This document shows, piece after piece, positions 43,176-53,106 of a stretch of DNA of 64,000 bases. Source of the DNA: Aradus depressus (lineage: Eukaryota > Arthropoda > Insecta > Hemiptera > Aradidae). Position 1 is the stretch's first letter. Every line of letters starts with the position of its first letter. A program made the position numbers and the translations under genes. The notes under the pieces were generated by a model. The model had not been told where the DNA came from. It was given only the letters and a program-made list of their open reading frames with translations, and did no database searches. Location of the stretch: NCBI GenBank assembly GCA_963662175.1, contig OY759216.1:53089087-53153086 (forward strand), read 5' to 3'.

Positions 43176-43204
43176 AACTAGTTTCGTCAAACTGACATCT
43201 TCAG
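43176..43204 (-). ncRNA. Minimal hammerhead motif (helix III ACTAGT)
   Basis: CTGAAGA, U, GUCA-GUU-UGAC hairpin, GAA, palindrome ACTAGT, U. Helix I pairs GTGGT with ACCAC, 5 bp. The core is intact and helices I-III all differ from the other copies. Confidence 0.7.
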
Positions 43205-43439
43205 GTGGTGAATCTGAACATACATAAACCGAATTAGTCTAGAATTTACGAGCGTTCACAGCTCATGTCAATCATTAATATTAAATGTTAAAAACAACAA
43301 TGAAATTACATTTATGTAAATACATATTTTTATTTTTATTTATGGTGAACGAAATTCGAAATCATGAAATCCGAATAGAGGGATGTCCTCTAACATTAAC
43401 ATTTTTAATTGAATTTTAAGATCTTTTAATGATCTATTG

Positions 43440-43560
43440 CTGTAGATTTTTTTTTATTTTTGACTTTTGGATTCAGGGTGTCGGAAAATATGAAAATCCT
43501 GTGAAAATTCAACATCGAATTTCTGGATTACATTACTTATCTATACTATATAGTAGGGAA
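43440..43560 (-). repeat. Dispersed repeat family D, short copy
   Basis: 'attcagggtgtcggaaaat', 'caacatcgaatttctgg', 'ttacttatctatactatat'. Confidence 0.65.
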
Positions 43561-44204
43561 CGTTCCTAATGGTAGGAGTACCACATTTTGGGAACTGCTG
43601 ATTTACGCCAAGGTACAATGAACCAAATTTGAACAAAATCATACACATATACTCTTACGCATAGATATTTTTCAGAAATGGTTTCATTTCCTTAGAGTTC
43701 TAATTAAAAAAAACAAAAACGCTAAGCAACTCAATTTTTTCCATAATTAGATAACTTTCCCCATAGGAAAGTAAAAAAAGAAAAAAACCTGAGATCTACA
43801 TTCCAAAGTCAAAAGGAGAAGGTTTATTTATGTTTATTATGATACATAGGTTATAAAGAGAATAATGGCCTGTAACATTTGGAATTTATCTTACGTCTTT
43901 TTTTCTTCTCAAGAGACAACATTCCACGTCACACGTTGGAACCGTTGTAAAAGTCTGCTAAGTTAGGAGTTACTAAACCCATAAGGACCTATAACAAATC
44001 ATAAGGGGTCATTAGAATGGATAAACAGGAAAATCCAGATCTTAAGGGGCGTTAAGCGTGGAGAGGGCGCCAGGACTCTTCGTCCGCCAGGAATCCTGTC
44101 CTGTCTCCTGGCACGACTGGAAATATCTCTTCATTATATAATATCTAAGAGACACGTGCAAAGCATGCCGTTTTATTTGACTTTTAGCACTGGATCAGGT
44201 CCAG
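43561..44204. other. Unannotated stretch
   Basis: Nothing recognised up to the poly-C run. Confidence 0.35.
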
Positions 44205-44224
44205 CCCCCCCCCCCCCCCCCCCC
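44205..44224. repeat. Poly-C run (20)
   Basis: Uninterrupted C run. Confidence 0.95.
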
Positions 44225-44420
44225 TTACTTCTGACAAGATAATCAGGTTGGAAGAAGAGGGAGTCAGTCAGGATTTAGAAGCATTCCAATCATTGCCACA
44301 AATGGAAGATGCAGCAGAAGATGGAACCCATATCTGATGTTTGGATGTTTCACACAGGGCCTGGAGTCAAAACATCTTCGGATGAGGAGCAGAACGAGAA
44401 CCCACGTTATGATTGTTAGA

Positions 44421-44757
44421 GTTAGTTATTATGAAACATGTTCCGCCTTTTAACTTCAAGGTCATATCGCCTACTACCAGAGCCCTCTTTCGTCACCCTG
44501 GTGAACATGAGCCCGACTCTACTATGGGCGTCCTAAATTATGCCTAATCTAAGTTTTTATTCAGTTGGGGTAGGGGTCTTTAACGAATACCTGACATCGT
44601 ATAGGCTCGGGACCATCGCTTAACGTCCATTCCGAAGGACGGCGTGCTCAAGGTTTTTTTCACCTACTATATAAAAAATCTAAGGGCTTCGGCTGGGTTT
44701 CGAACCCGCGATCTTGAGCAGTAAGCAAGCTCACATACCACTGAGCTACCGGCGCCA
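44421..44757 (-). mobile_element. SINE family S, near full-length
   Basis: Body and tRNA-like head (gaacccgcgatcttgag, gagctaccggcgcc) in reverse orientation, 'agttagttattatg' tail. Confidence 0.9.
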
Positions 44758-44925
44758 TCAATTGGACTTACTACATAGTGAACTTTACACAAATACATAA
44801 TAATGAAATTAATAAAACGAAACATGTTAGCTATGAACTGCATCTGAATGCCGAACATGTCAATGCATTCCCCGTTTTGCAACTGCAGCATACTGTCTTC
44901 AGGAAGATTCTATACTGTCTCACCT
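44758..44925 (+). repeat. Copy of 48740-48475 (inverted)
   Basis: 'ggacttac', 'acacaaatacata', 'aacatgttagctatgaa', 'gccgaacatgtcaatgcatt' and 'tatactgtct' correspond to the minus strand around 48600, with about 85 bp missing here. Confidence 0.8.
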
Positions 44926-45005
44926 CCCAGATAAAAATCTCAACAGGATTTCGAACCCGCGATCTTGAGGTCAGTAGGCATACCCCTGAGCTACAGACGC
45001 CCTCG
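44926..45005 (-). mobile_element. SINE family S, head fragment
   Basis: 'tttcgaacccgcgatcttga' and 'cctgagctacagacgccc'. Confidence 0.75.
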
Positions 45006-45239
45006 AGTATATGTTCGTTAGATCCTTACCTAACATTCCCCATCCTTCAATGTTTATGTGTAATGTTTTACACACAGATAAGAAACGTGTCAGTAAATAA
45101 ACACATTTTATTAGTATTTTTAAAATCATTCCATTTGTCTCAATTAAAACAACGGAGGAGACAATACAAGGTACAGGTGGACCGAAGGCTTTATATTTTT
45201 TTCACTTTAAGACAGTAATGTTATTATTAAATTTGATAA

Positions 45240-45700
45240 TTACGCAGCGGTAAGCGTGCTTGCTTCGAAATCCGGCCGATGCCCTTAGGTTTTTCATCTG
45301 GGAGGTGAAAAAAAGCTTGAGCACCCGTCCTTCAGATGGAACGTTAAGCGATGGTCCCGAGCCTGTGCAATGTCAGGTACCTGTTAAACACCCCTACCCT
45401 AGGTGAATAAACCTAGGTAGGCAACATTTACTAATTAACTTAGTTAAGATTAATAATTTACTTACTTACATAGTAATTTTATAGGTTAAGTTATTAAGCC
45501 TATAATAGTTCCATAAGAAAATTAAAAGTTAGAAAACAAGGATATACACTAAAGGGTAACAACTCTTAAGGAACAACAAAATATTTATTTTTGAAAACAC
45601 TTTTGAAGACTTTAAACTTCAAAATAATTAGAGGAGCAAAAACCATTTTAAACAGTCAGATAAAAACTTTCCTAAAAATACTAACCTTCTTACCGGTTAC
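45240..45700. repeat. Right member of a local inverted duplication
   Basis: Inverted partner of 41880-42350, including a SINE 5' part (45241-45430, plus). Confidence 0.85.
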
Positions 45701-45953
45701 TTTTCCGCGGTTAGCATTAACTTGACTTGCATTATATTTATTATTATTAATATCGCAATTTAGATCTCCATATATATTTACATTATAATATTTTTAATGT
45801 TTCTTTATTTATAAGTATATTTATTTATTGAACAACAACGCAATCGCTTAAATATGATAAGTGCGGACCCCCCCAATTTTCATTATACAATAATCCCACC
45901 CATCTCAAAAGAACTGATACAAGTTTACCAAAGACTATCACACCTTTCAACGC

Positions 45954-46118
45954 ACCGTGGTTCGTGAGAATAATTCATTAAAAGTGCTGAGAAGTCTGAC
46001 TGAGACGTTCTTCCAGAGTCTGCCCCTCAGCCCTGGAGCCGTCCACTTCAACACTGGACATCCCACCGTAGTGGACACTCAGTTTGAGGTTGAGACGAAG
46101 TTGAAATCGCTTGTCTAG
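45954..46118 (+). pseudogene. Unrecognised coding relic or exon
   Basis: 54 open codons ending in TAG: VVRENNSLKVLRSLTETFF, then LSPGAVHFNTGHPTVVDTQF. The composition looks like real protein and unlike the AT-rich surroundings. No start codon, no convincing acceptor, and I do not recognise the family. Could be a retrocopy fragment or part of an undetected element. Confidence 0.3.
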
Positions 46119-46169
46119 TAGTGTTTTTGAACAGTCCAAATTGTCTTTTCATTTTTTGTCGAGTCTGCG

Positions 46170-46215
46170 TAACAGTTTATTCCAGGTCAGTCGTCTGTCA
46201 AGGTCCTAAGTATCA
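46170..46215 (-). mobile_element. Jockey ORF2 fragment
   Basis: 'ccaggtcagtcgtctgtc' closely matches the jockey LINE at 24695-24720 in the same orientation. Confidence 0.5.
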
Positions 46216-47130
46216 TACGTTTTTGTCGTGTTTCAGAGGGACATTATTCAGTCATGCAGTTGGACAGTCACCACGTCTCGAGGCGAATGTAACATGGAGC
46301 GATTTATTTTCATTTATTTTTCCCTCTAAAGACGCAGCCATCCCTCAAGGATGTGGAAATGTTTCTGCAGAGATTTGAACGGGTCCTTGAAGGTAGAATC
46401 ACTAACTATGTCAGGATAGACGCGGGGCTAGCAAGTCAGCCTCCTGTACGAAAGATGGTGAGTTCGATCTCTTCAAGTATGGTGTTTAACCATATTAAAT
46501 GTAAATTCAGAACCCTATAAAGACAACATCTATACATTTTCAGAGGAATCAGTCGCAGGGAATGGGGGTGAAGATTTTTTGTAATGAAGGGAACATTTCT
46601 GTTATGATTACATAACCTCCCCTATACTTGTTATAGTTGAGACTGCTGCCACCAGAGAGCGTTACATGCATCTCACTTTCAAGGTTTTGCTAATTATTTT
46701 ATACTTTATAACTTCAGAGCCAGTCTCTCACCCCCTCTCCCATACAAACTGCATATCGTCATAATGCAACCAGTAGATAATAAATCATTTTCAACATTTT
46801 CTCATATTATATAAAAAAAAACAGCTGGCTGAGCATGCATAAAAGTGCATACAACAGGTACACTAACTAGTGGCCTCATGTATATTATTTATAGAAATAA
46901 TTGGAATAATAAAGGTGGCCTTTTTATACCCCAGATAATAGACAGATTTATTGAAGTGAATAATTTAGAAAGCTTTAACACTTACATAATAAATATTTTT
47001 ATCTGTTATCAATTAATTCATTTTATTTAAATGATATGCAAACATTTTATTTATTATTTTTTTTCCGCTCCTATAAATATAGAAAACTTAAAATAAACAC
47101 CAGTTTTTTAAATATTTCATCTAAAGAAAA

Positions 47131-47466
47131 GAGAGGGCTCAGTGGTGTGCGTGCTTGCCTTCTGAGCTAAAGATAGCGGGTTCGTATCCCGACCGAGGCC
47201 CTTCATTTATATTATCTGGGAAGTAAAATAAACTTAAGCACGCCGTCCTTCGGATGGGACGTTAAGCGATGGTCCCGAGCCTGTACGATGTCAGATATTC
47301 GTTAAAGACCCCTAACCTAGATGAATAAAAATTTAGGGTAGGCAAAATTTAGGACTCCCACAGTAGAATCGGGCTCATGTCCACCAGAGTGACGAAAGAG
47401 CGCTCTGGTAGTAGGCGATATGACCACGTAGTTAAAGCCCGGGCATGAGTCATAAAACCTAACCTC
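47131..47466 (+). mobile_element. SINE family S, near full-length
   Basis: Head slightly shortened (gggctcagtggtgtgcgtg), complete body, tail AAAACCTAACC. Confidence 0.92.
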
Positions 47467-47984
47467 TAATTGACTTGAGCCGAAGACTTTTGAATCCTCA
47501 TACTAAATAATGGCAGCGATCTGTAAAAACATGGTGGTAAAAGGAAGTGCTGTTATGGCCACATCAGATACTTTACTTCCTCAACTATACAAAGAAATAA
47601 TGTTCTCATTTGGCTGAAAATATGTGTTGTCCTTTTAACTATTCAAACTGAATAGAAGGTTTCTTCGCCAAAGGCTATTTTTTATTTATTATTATTATCT
47701 ACTTTTTTTTCTGTTACTTATTTGCTTGCAACAAGAAGATTACTATTGAAATGCATTTTGTCGGCAAAATGACTGCGGAAAATTCGAAAAGTTAATGTTT
47801 TTTTAGTTTTGTCGAAAATGAAACAGGGAGGACAGTAATACACATAATCCCAAGGTGATTAGAGAACTGTGTAAGAATATTACATTTTTTTTTTTTTTTT
47901 TAATTTTTTTTGTGTAACACCGGTTATAAATAGCAAATCAAGCAAACATCTAAAAAAAATGGGTTTTCAAAAATGCATTTTAGG

Positions 47985-48145
47985 ACGGTTTTCGGCACTT
48001 AGGATACAGGTATAAAATGTCTTTTCGATACGTTCATTCAATCGGGAGTTATCATATTCATAGACACACAGACATAATTATTTATTTCATTTTCGGAATC
48101 AGGGTTCAGAAAAAATGATATTCTGGTGAAAACTCAACATCGAAT
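47985..48145 (-). repeat. Dispersed repeat family D, short copy
   Basis: 'cgatacgttcattcaatcgg', 'gggagttatcatattcat', 'aactcaacatcgaattac'. Confidence 0.7.
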
Positions 48146-48424
48146 TACGAAAAGTTAAAATATCCATATGAAAGTATCGATGTTTTGCTTAATGATATCG
48201 ATATTAATGATATAGCGACCACAAGACAAGTCTTGTGGATCACTGGGGCTCTCTCGGAAATGTAAGAGGAGCGTAGAGCACCCTTGGCTAAAGAGCAGAA
48301 GAGGGCAGCCCTTGTAAGCCCTGGTTTGAGAAGAAGCTTGTTATTCCTTCAGGGTTAAGAGGGACCTTGATTAACAATAGACTGACTAAGTATGTAGAGG
48401 ATAAAGGAGGAGGCTCACTTACTG

Positions 48425-48611
48425 AAGGAAGAGTTTGCGGGAGAAGTCGGACGGGGGAATGTCTTCCGTTAGAGGCAGACAGTATGGAGCCTTCCTGATG
48501 ACACCAAGCACACAGGACGGCATCGACAGCTTTGTCAGTCACGGGAACAATACAACCCAAAGGATCATAACTGCACTTGCAAAACGGGGAATGCATTGAC
48601 ATGTTCGGCAA
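48425..48611 (-). other. Possible exon of unknown gene (minus strand)
   Basis: Minus strand shows a 'gcttggtgtcatcag' acceptor-like site, about 72 open bases, then a good donor (TTCA|GTAAGTG). It reads EGSILSASNGRHSPVRLL in the phase compatible with the SMOC Kazal exon, or APYCLPLTEDIPPSDFSRKL in another. A shortened inverted copy at 44758-44925 argues that this is repeat DNA. Confidence 0.2.
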
Positions 48612-48745
48612 TCAGATCCACTTCATAACTAACATGTTTTAATATATATATATATATATATTAATATATATATATATTAAAATATATATAATAAAATACA
48701 AATTATGTATTTGTGTTAAATTCACTACACAGTAAGTCCAGTTAT

Positions 48746-48864
48746 TGGTGCCTCAGTGGTATGCGTGCTTGCTTACTGAGCTCAAGATCGCGGGTTCGAA
48801 ACCCGCCCAAAGATCTTAAGTTTTTTATCTAAGATGAAAAAACCTTGAGCACGCCGTCCTTCCA
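48746..48864 (+). mobile_element. SINE family S, head and start of body
   Basis: B box 'gggttcgaaaccc' and 'cttgagcacgccgtcc'. Confidence 0.82.
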
Positions 48865-49067
48865 GAGAAAGGATGGACCAGAGAAGAGGGATGAAGCAAA
48901 TCATGAGCAAGTGACAAATGAAAGTTCAATTAATTATCTGTTGAAGAGAGGTACAGTGATGTCAGGTCAGCAGGGGATCCCCCCTCTCCCAGTTCTCATG
49001 GCGAAGTTACGATCATGGCTCCACTCCGAGAAGGACCAATTATTTTGGAATTTACGAGCTTCCAATA

Positions 49068-49092
49068 CCCCCCCCCCCCCCCCCCCCCCCCC
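49068..49092. repeat. Poly-C run (25)
   Basis: Uninterrupted C run. Confidence 0.95.
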
Positions 49093-49344
49093 TTAACGAC
49101 CTCGTATTATACCTGTAGTCTCTCGGATATCGTACCCTCTAAAATAATTTTCTGTATCTTATCATGACTTACAATAATTTCATATTTGTAATTTTTTAGA
49201 ATTTATTAATTTCTTTTTCTTCGAAAGAGCTATTTTCAGACTTGCAAAAAAAAATAAATAAATAAAACATATCGTGATCCAAGGTGAAATTCTTCATCTG
49301 CCATCTCGTAAAAGATAATATAAGTATCTGCGGTCATTTCATGA

Positions 49345-49480
49345 CAATAAAGTTTTCGCTCTCCCTCCAAAACCTATCGACTGTTTGGGCTAAAAATTAA
49401 TAATTAACTTAGTCTCTACCTAAATGCCCCGCTTCCCTTTGGCCGCTTTGACTGAAAATCAATAGGCATCGGCCCTATTC
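49345..49480 (-). repeat. Dispersed repeat family D, fragment
   Basis: 'gttttcgctctccctccaa' then 'ggccgctttgactgaaaat'. Confidence 0.72.
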
Positions 49481-49486
49481 TTGTTA

Positions 49487-50180
49487 TACCTTATTATTGC
49501 TCTTTATTTTTCGGGTGCACCTTGCGTTTGTGCAACGTCACCCATCTATGTTTGTAGAGGGAGCTCGGGAACTGGTTAGCTCAAGTGAGGATATGGCGGG
49601 CCGGGAGTGACCACCGGATGACCAACGTGTGGCGATCGGTGGTCGCCCCAGCGCGTCACAACGCTTTTTTCTGCTCCCAGGAGCCGACAAACCGGCTGAA
49701 CACTGGGTAGCCGGTCTCCGTCACTAGCTGCCGCAGATCCAGTCCCAGGTATGATCCGGTCCCGCTAATCAACTCTACCCTGGCCTGGTCGTATAGCGGA
49801 CAATCGAAGACTACATGTCTCGATGCCACCAAATGAACAGTTTGGGTTGTTCTTCCTCTTAAAGAGGAAAAGATTGGAGTTAAAGTCTCCAGGACCTGAT
49901 AATATCTGGGACATCCAGTGGTCAGGCTGTACCCACGTCAAGTCGAGGCGTCTCCGGACATCCGGAAAGTATGCATAAGTCGCTCAGTCATCCGAACTTC
50001 GTGACCAACGAACGTTGTTGCCATTTTGCCACTACCCATTCCTGGACAATGTCCTTGCAACGCTCTGGTCTGGACTGTCCGCTCCAGGGCTAAGGGTAAT
50101 GGATCATCGATATCTGCTCCTAAAGGCATATTGCGTCTACTGTAGTACGAGGCAACAGCAGCATCCAGGACCAAGTCTAT
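49487..50180 (-). pseudogene. R1-like LINE, ORF2 C-terminus, decayed
   Basis: The minus strand encodes, with frameshifts, YAYFPDVRRRLDLTWVQPDH, WMSQILSGPGDFNSNLFLFK and KNNPNCSFGG, the terminal part of R1-clade ORF2 after the reverse transcriptase. The 3' end (cgcaaggtgcacccgaaaa then AATAAAGAGCAATAATAA) is shared with the copy at 60082-60570. It sits next to the gypsy element. Confidence 0.68.
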
Positions 50181-50240
50181 GGGTGGAGCTCCAGCCAGTA
50201 CCTGCAGCGCAGCCGTAGAGACAGTTCAATAAGCTCTTGT

Positions 50241-50284
50241 TATTAAACATAGCAATCCTTCCCCCCTAGGGAGGGATGGGGTAG
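50241..50284 (-). repeat. Inverted copy of the gypsy 3' boundary
   Basis: 44 bp that are the reverse complement of 53063-53106 with two mismatches, covering the polypurine tract and the LTR start. Beyond it the sequences differ. Confidence 0.85.
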
Positions 50285-50298
50285 CCCTCCCGAGCATA

Positions 50299-51291
50299 GT
50301 GTCGAACACATCGTTGAATTCTCTCAGGACTCTTCCTAGTTCGCTATCCACAACGCTCGAGGAAACTGTTCTGATAGCCCGCCAAGCAACCGGTATTAAA
50401 GCTAAAGCTGCGTTAAAAGAATTCGTTACCCCGGTTTATATGAAGGCTCGGAATGTCCCTTATTCGTTACGGAAGGGAATTGAGGAGGAATTAGATCGTT
50501 TAGAAATGCATGGTGTAGTAGAGAAAGTTCAGCACAGTGACTGGGCCAAGCCCATTGTGCCAATAATGAAACCCTCTGGGAAGCTTAGGATATGCGGAGA
50601 TTTTAAGGTTACGCTAAATCCTTGTCTGAAGGTACCAGAGTATCCATTACCTAAAATCGAGGATATATTTGCGAAGCTCGGTGGAGGACACACATTTACA
50701 AAAATTGATTTACGTGACGCTTACCTCCAATTAGAACTGGAGGAAGATACGAAAAAACTTGTAACCATTAACACGCATAAAGGTCTCTATCAGTTTAACC
50801 GGCTACCGTTTGGAATAGCATCTGCTCCGGCTATATGGCAAAAGGTTATGGATGAGGTGTTAACAGGCACACAGGCTTTGTGCTACTTAGATGACATTAT
50901 ACTAAGTGGTTCGTCTGTGACAGAACATATTACTAATCTGAGGGAGGTGTTGAAGGTTTTGAGAGAAAGAGAAATAAGGGTAAATAAAGAGAAGTGTGAA
51001 TTTTTGAAAGAGAGTATTCGTTATTGTGGTCACATAATCGACGGGAATGGCCTGCATAAGACTGAGGAAAAGGTGGAAGCTATATTGAAGGCTCCACAAC
51101 CCAACAATAGCTCGGAATTGAAATCATTTTTGGGCTTATTGAATTATTACCACAAGTTTTTGCCAAATCTATCAACAACCCTTGCACCTCTTCATGATTT
51201 ATTAAAAAAAATAAGAAATGGGTTTGGGACAAGGCGTGCGCTGAAGCATTCAAAAAGTGTAAAGCTCTGGCTACTTCAGACATGGTGTTGA
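50299..51291 (+). pseudogene. Ty3/gypsy pol: reverse transcriptase
   Basis: 330 codons of a gypsy reverse transcriptase. Seen: VPYSLRKGIEEELDRLEMHG near the start, FTKIDLRDAYLQLEL (first catalytic Asp), the FGIASAPAIWQ block, and the catalytic YLDD about residue 197, followed by the thumb and connection region to FLGLLNYYHKFLP. Gag, protease and 5' LTR are missing, so the element is 5'-truncated. A one-base frame change in the A run near 51204-51210 separates it from the next ORF, so the polyprotein is broken. Compatible with the K02A2.6-like insect gypsy group, though I cannot place it by sequence alone. Confidence 0.92.
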
Positions 51292-53081
51292 CCCACTACA
51301 ACCCAGAATTACCCCTAATCCTAGCATGTGATGCATCGCCTTATGGACTGGGTGCAGCATTATCCCAAATGACTGAAGAAGGAGAAAAACCGGTGGGGTT
51401 TGCCTCAGGAACGTTGACTGCTAGTGAAAAGCGGTATGCGCAGATTGACCGAGAAGCTTTAGCTCTAGTGTGGGGAGTGAAGAAATTCGACCATTATCTC
51501 AGGGGAAGAAAATTTAAAATAATAACAGATAATAAACCTCTGAGATCAATTTTTGATCCAAAAAGGGGTATACCATCGACAGCGGCGGACCGTCTACAGC
51601 GATGGGGGATATTGCTAGGAGCACACCGCTATGAGATAGCTCATAGGAAAAACCATCTCCATGGGAACGTTGATGCCTTATCTAGACTGCCCGTGGATAA
51701 TGGTCTTCAAGAAGAAAACGAGGACACTGGCAGTTGTTTTACTGTTTACAAATTAGAAGAGGATGGCGTAATCACCAGCAGGTTGGTACGTCAGGCCGTG
51801 AGGAATGACCCAGTACTTTCTAGGGTGCTGGAATTTACTCTCAGGGGCTGGGAGAAAACAGAAGACCCACTGTTAACACCATATGCTTCGAAGAAGAATG
51901 AGTTAACAAGCGAAGAGGGTATATTATTGTGGGGTAGGAGAGTAATTATACCGAACAAGTTTCGCAAAGAAATTTTGGACGAACTACATTCCGGACATGT
52001 GGGAGATAGGAGGATGAAGGAGCTGGCGCGGTCATATGTATGGTGGCCCGGGCTGGACAAAAACATTGAAGACAGGACAAAAGGTTGTGAGGGGTGCCAA
52101 GATGTGAGAAACAACCCAGTGAAAGTTAGAATCCATCCATGGGAGTACCCCGAGCATCCATGGCAGCGGTTGCATGTGGATTTTGCAGGTCCATTTTTGG
52201 GGTTTAACTTCTTGATCACTATAGATAGCTTTTCAAAGTGGCCAGAAGTTAAAATCATGAAGAGTACTTCAGCTGATAATACTATAGCCTGTTTAAGAAC
52301 CCTATTTAGCCAATTTGGTATTCCGGAACAGTTGATTACCGACAATGGGCCACAGTTTACGTCAGCGGAATTCAGCAATTTTCTGAAAAGCAACAATGTT
52401 CAACATATTCAGAGTGCACCTTACCACCCCGCCACTAATGGGCAGGTGGAGCGGTTTGTGCAGACGCTGAAAAAGGGACTACTGGCTGCTGGGGGAGAAA
52501 ATATGGAATTACAAAAGAAACTTGACCGACTGCTGTTCAAATACAGGATCACCCCACATAGTACGACCGGGCAACCACCGTGTGTTCTGCTAATGGGGCG
52601 TCTACTCCGCACGAGACTGGATTTGCTGAGACCTAGCGTGCGACAGGGGGTTAAGGAAAACCAGGAAAAAGTGGCGCAACGATCCCAACAAGATGGTTAC
52701 CTCCAGGTAGGGTGTGCGGTGCTAGCTCGGGACTACCGATCAGGGAACAAATGGCGAAGGGGGAAGGTTGTCCAAGTGCTGGGTCCGAGATCATACCATG
52801 TTGACGTAGGTGACACCACACCATGGAGAAGGCACGCAAACCAATTAGTAGCTATGAGAGAGGTTGAAGACGGAAGCAGTCAGGATGAGAAGCAGAGGAC
52901 ACCGGAGCGGGGCCAGGATGCCAAAGCCAATCAAGAGAGAAGCTGGATATCAACATGGATGGGGCCTCCCGCCACCTGCAGCTCCAACGTGCCCGAACCT
53001 GCCGCTGTGGGACCTGCACTGAGGAGGTCTGCTAGGCTGAGACGGGTACCATCCCGCCTCACCTACCCCATCCCTCCCTAG
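51215..53081 (+). pseudogene. Ty3/gypsy pol: RNase H and integrase
   Basis: Open from just after the frameshift; the first Met is at 51282. RNase H: LILACDASPYGLGAALSQ and DREALALVWGVKKFDHYL, TDNKPL. Integrase: zinc-binding HSGHVGDRRM...CEGCQ, then catalytic D in LHVDFAGPF, D in LITDNGPQFT and E in NGQVERFVQ, and a C-terminal region with ARDYRSGNKWRRGKV. The stop is at 53079-53081, followed at once by a polypurine tract (aggggggac) and TGTTATG, the likely start of a 3' LTR. Long and intact apart from the frameshift, so insertion is fairly recent. Confidence 0.92.
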
Positions 53082-53106
53082 GGGGGACGGATTGTTATGT
53101 TTAATA
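53082..53106 (+). other. Gypsy polypurine tract and LTR start
   Basis: GGGGGGACGGAT then TGTTATGTTTAATA directly after the pol stop. The LTR 3' end was not identified, so LTR length is unknown. Confidence 0.6.

Noticed and set aside
48845..49096. 83-codon plus ORF ending in poly-Pro
   Set aside because: Starts in a SINE and ends in a poly-C run; no domain.
51791..52396. 201-codon minus ORF
   Set aside because: Antisense to the gypsy integrase.
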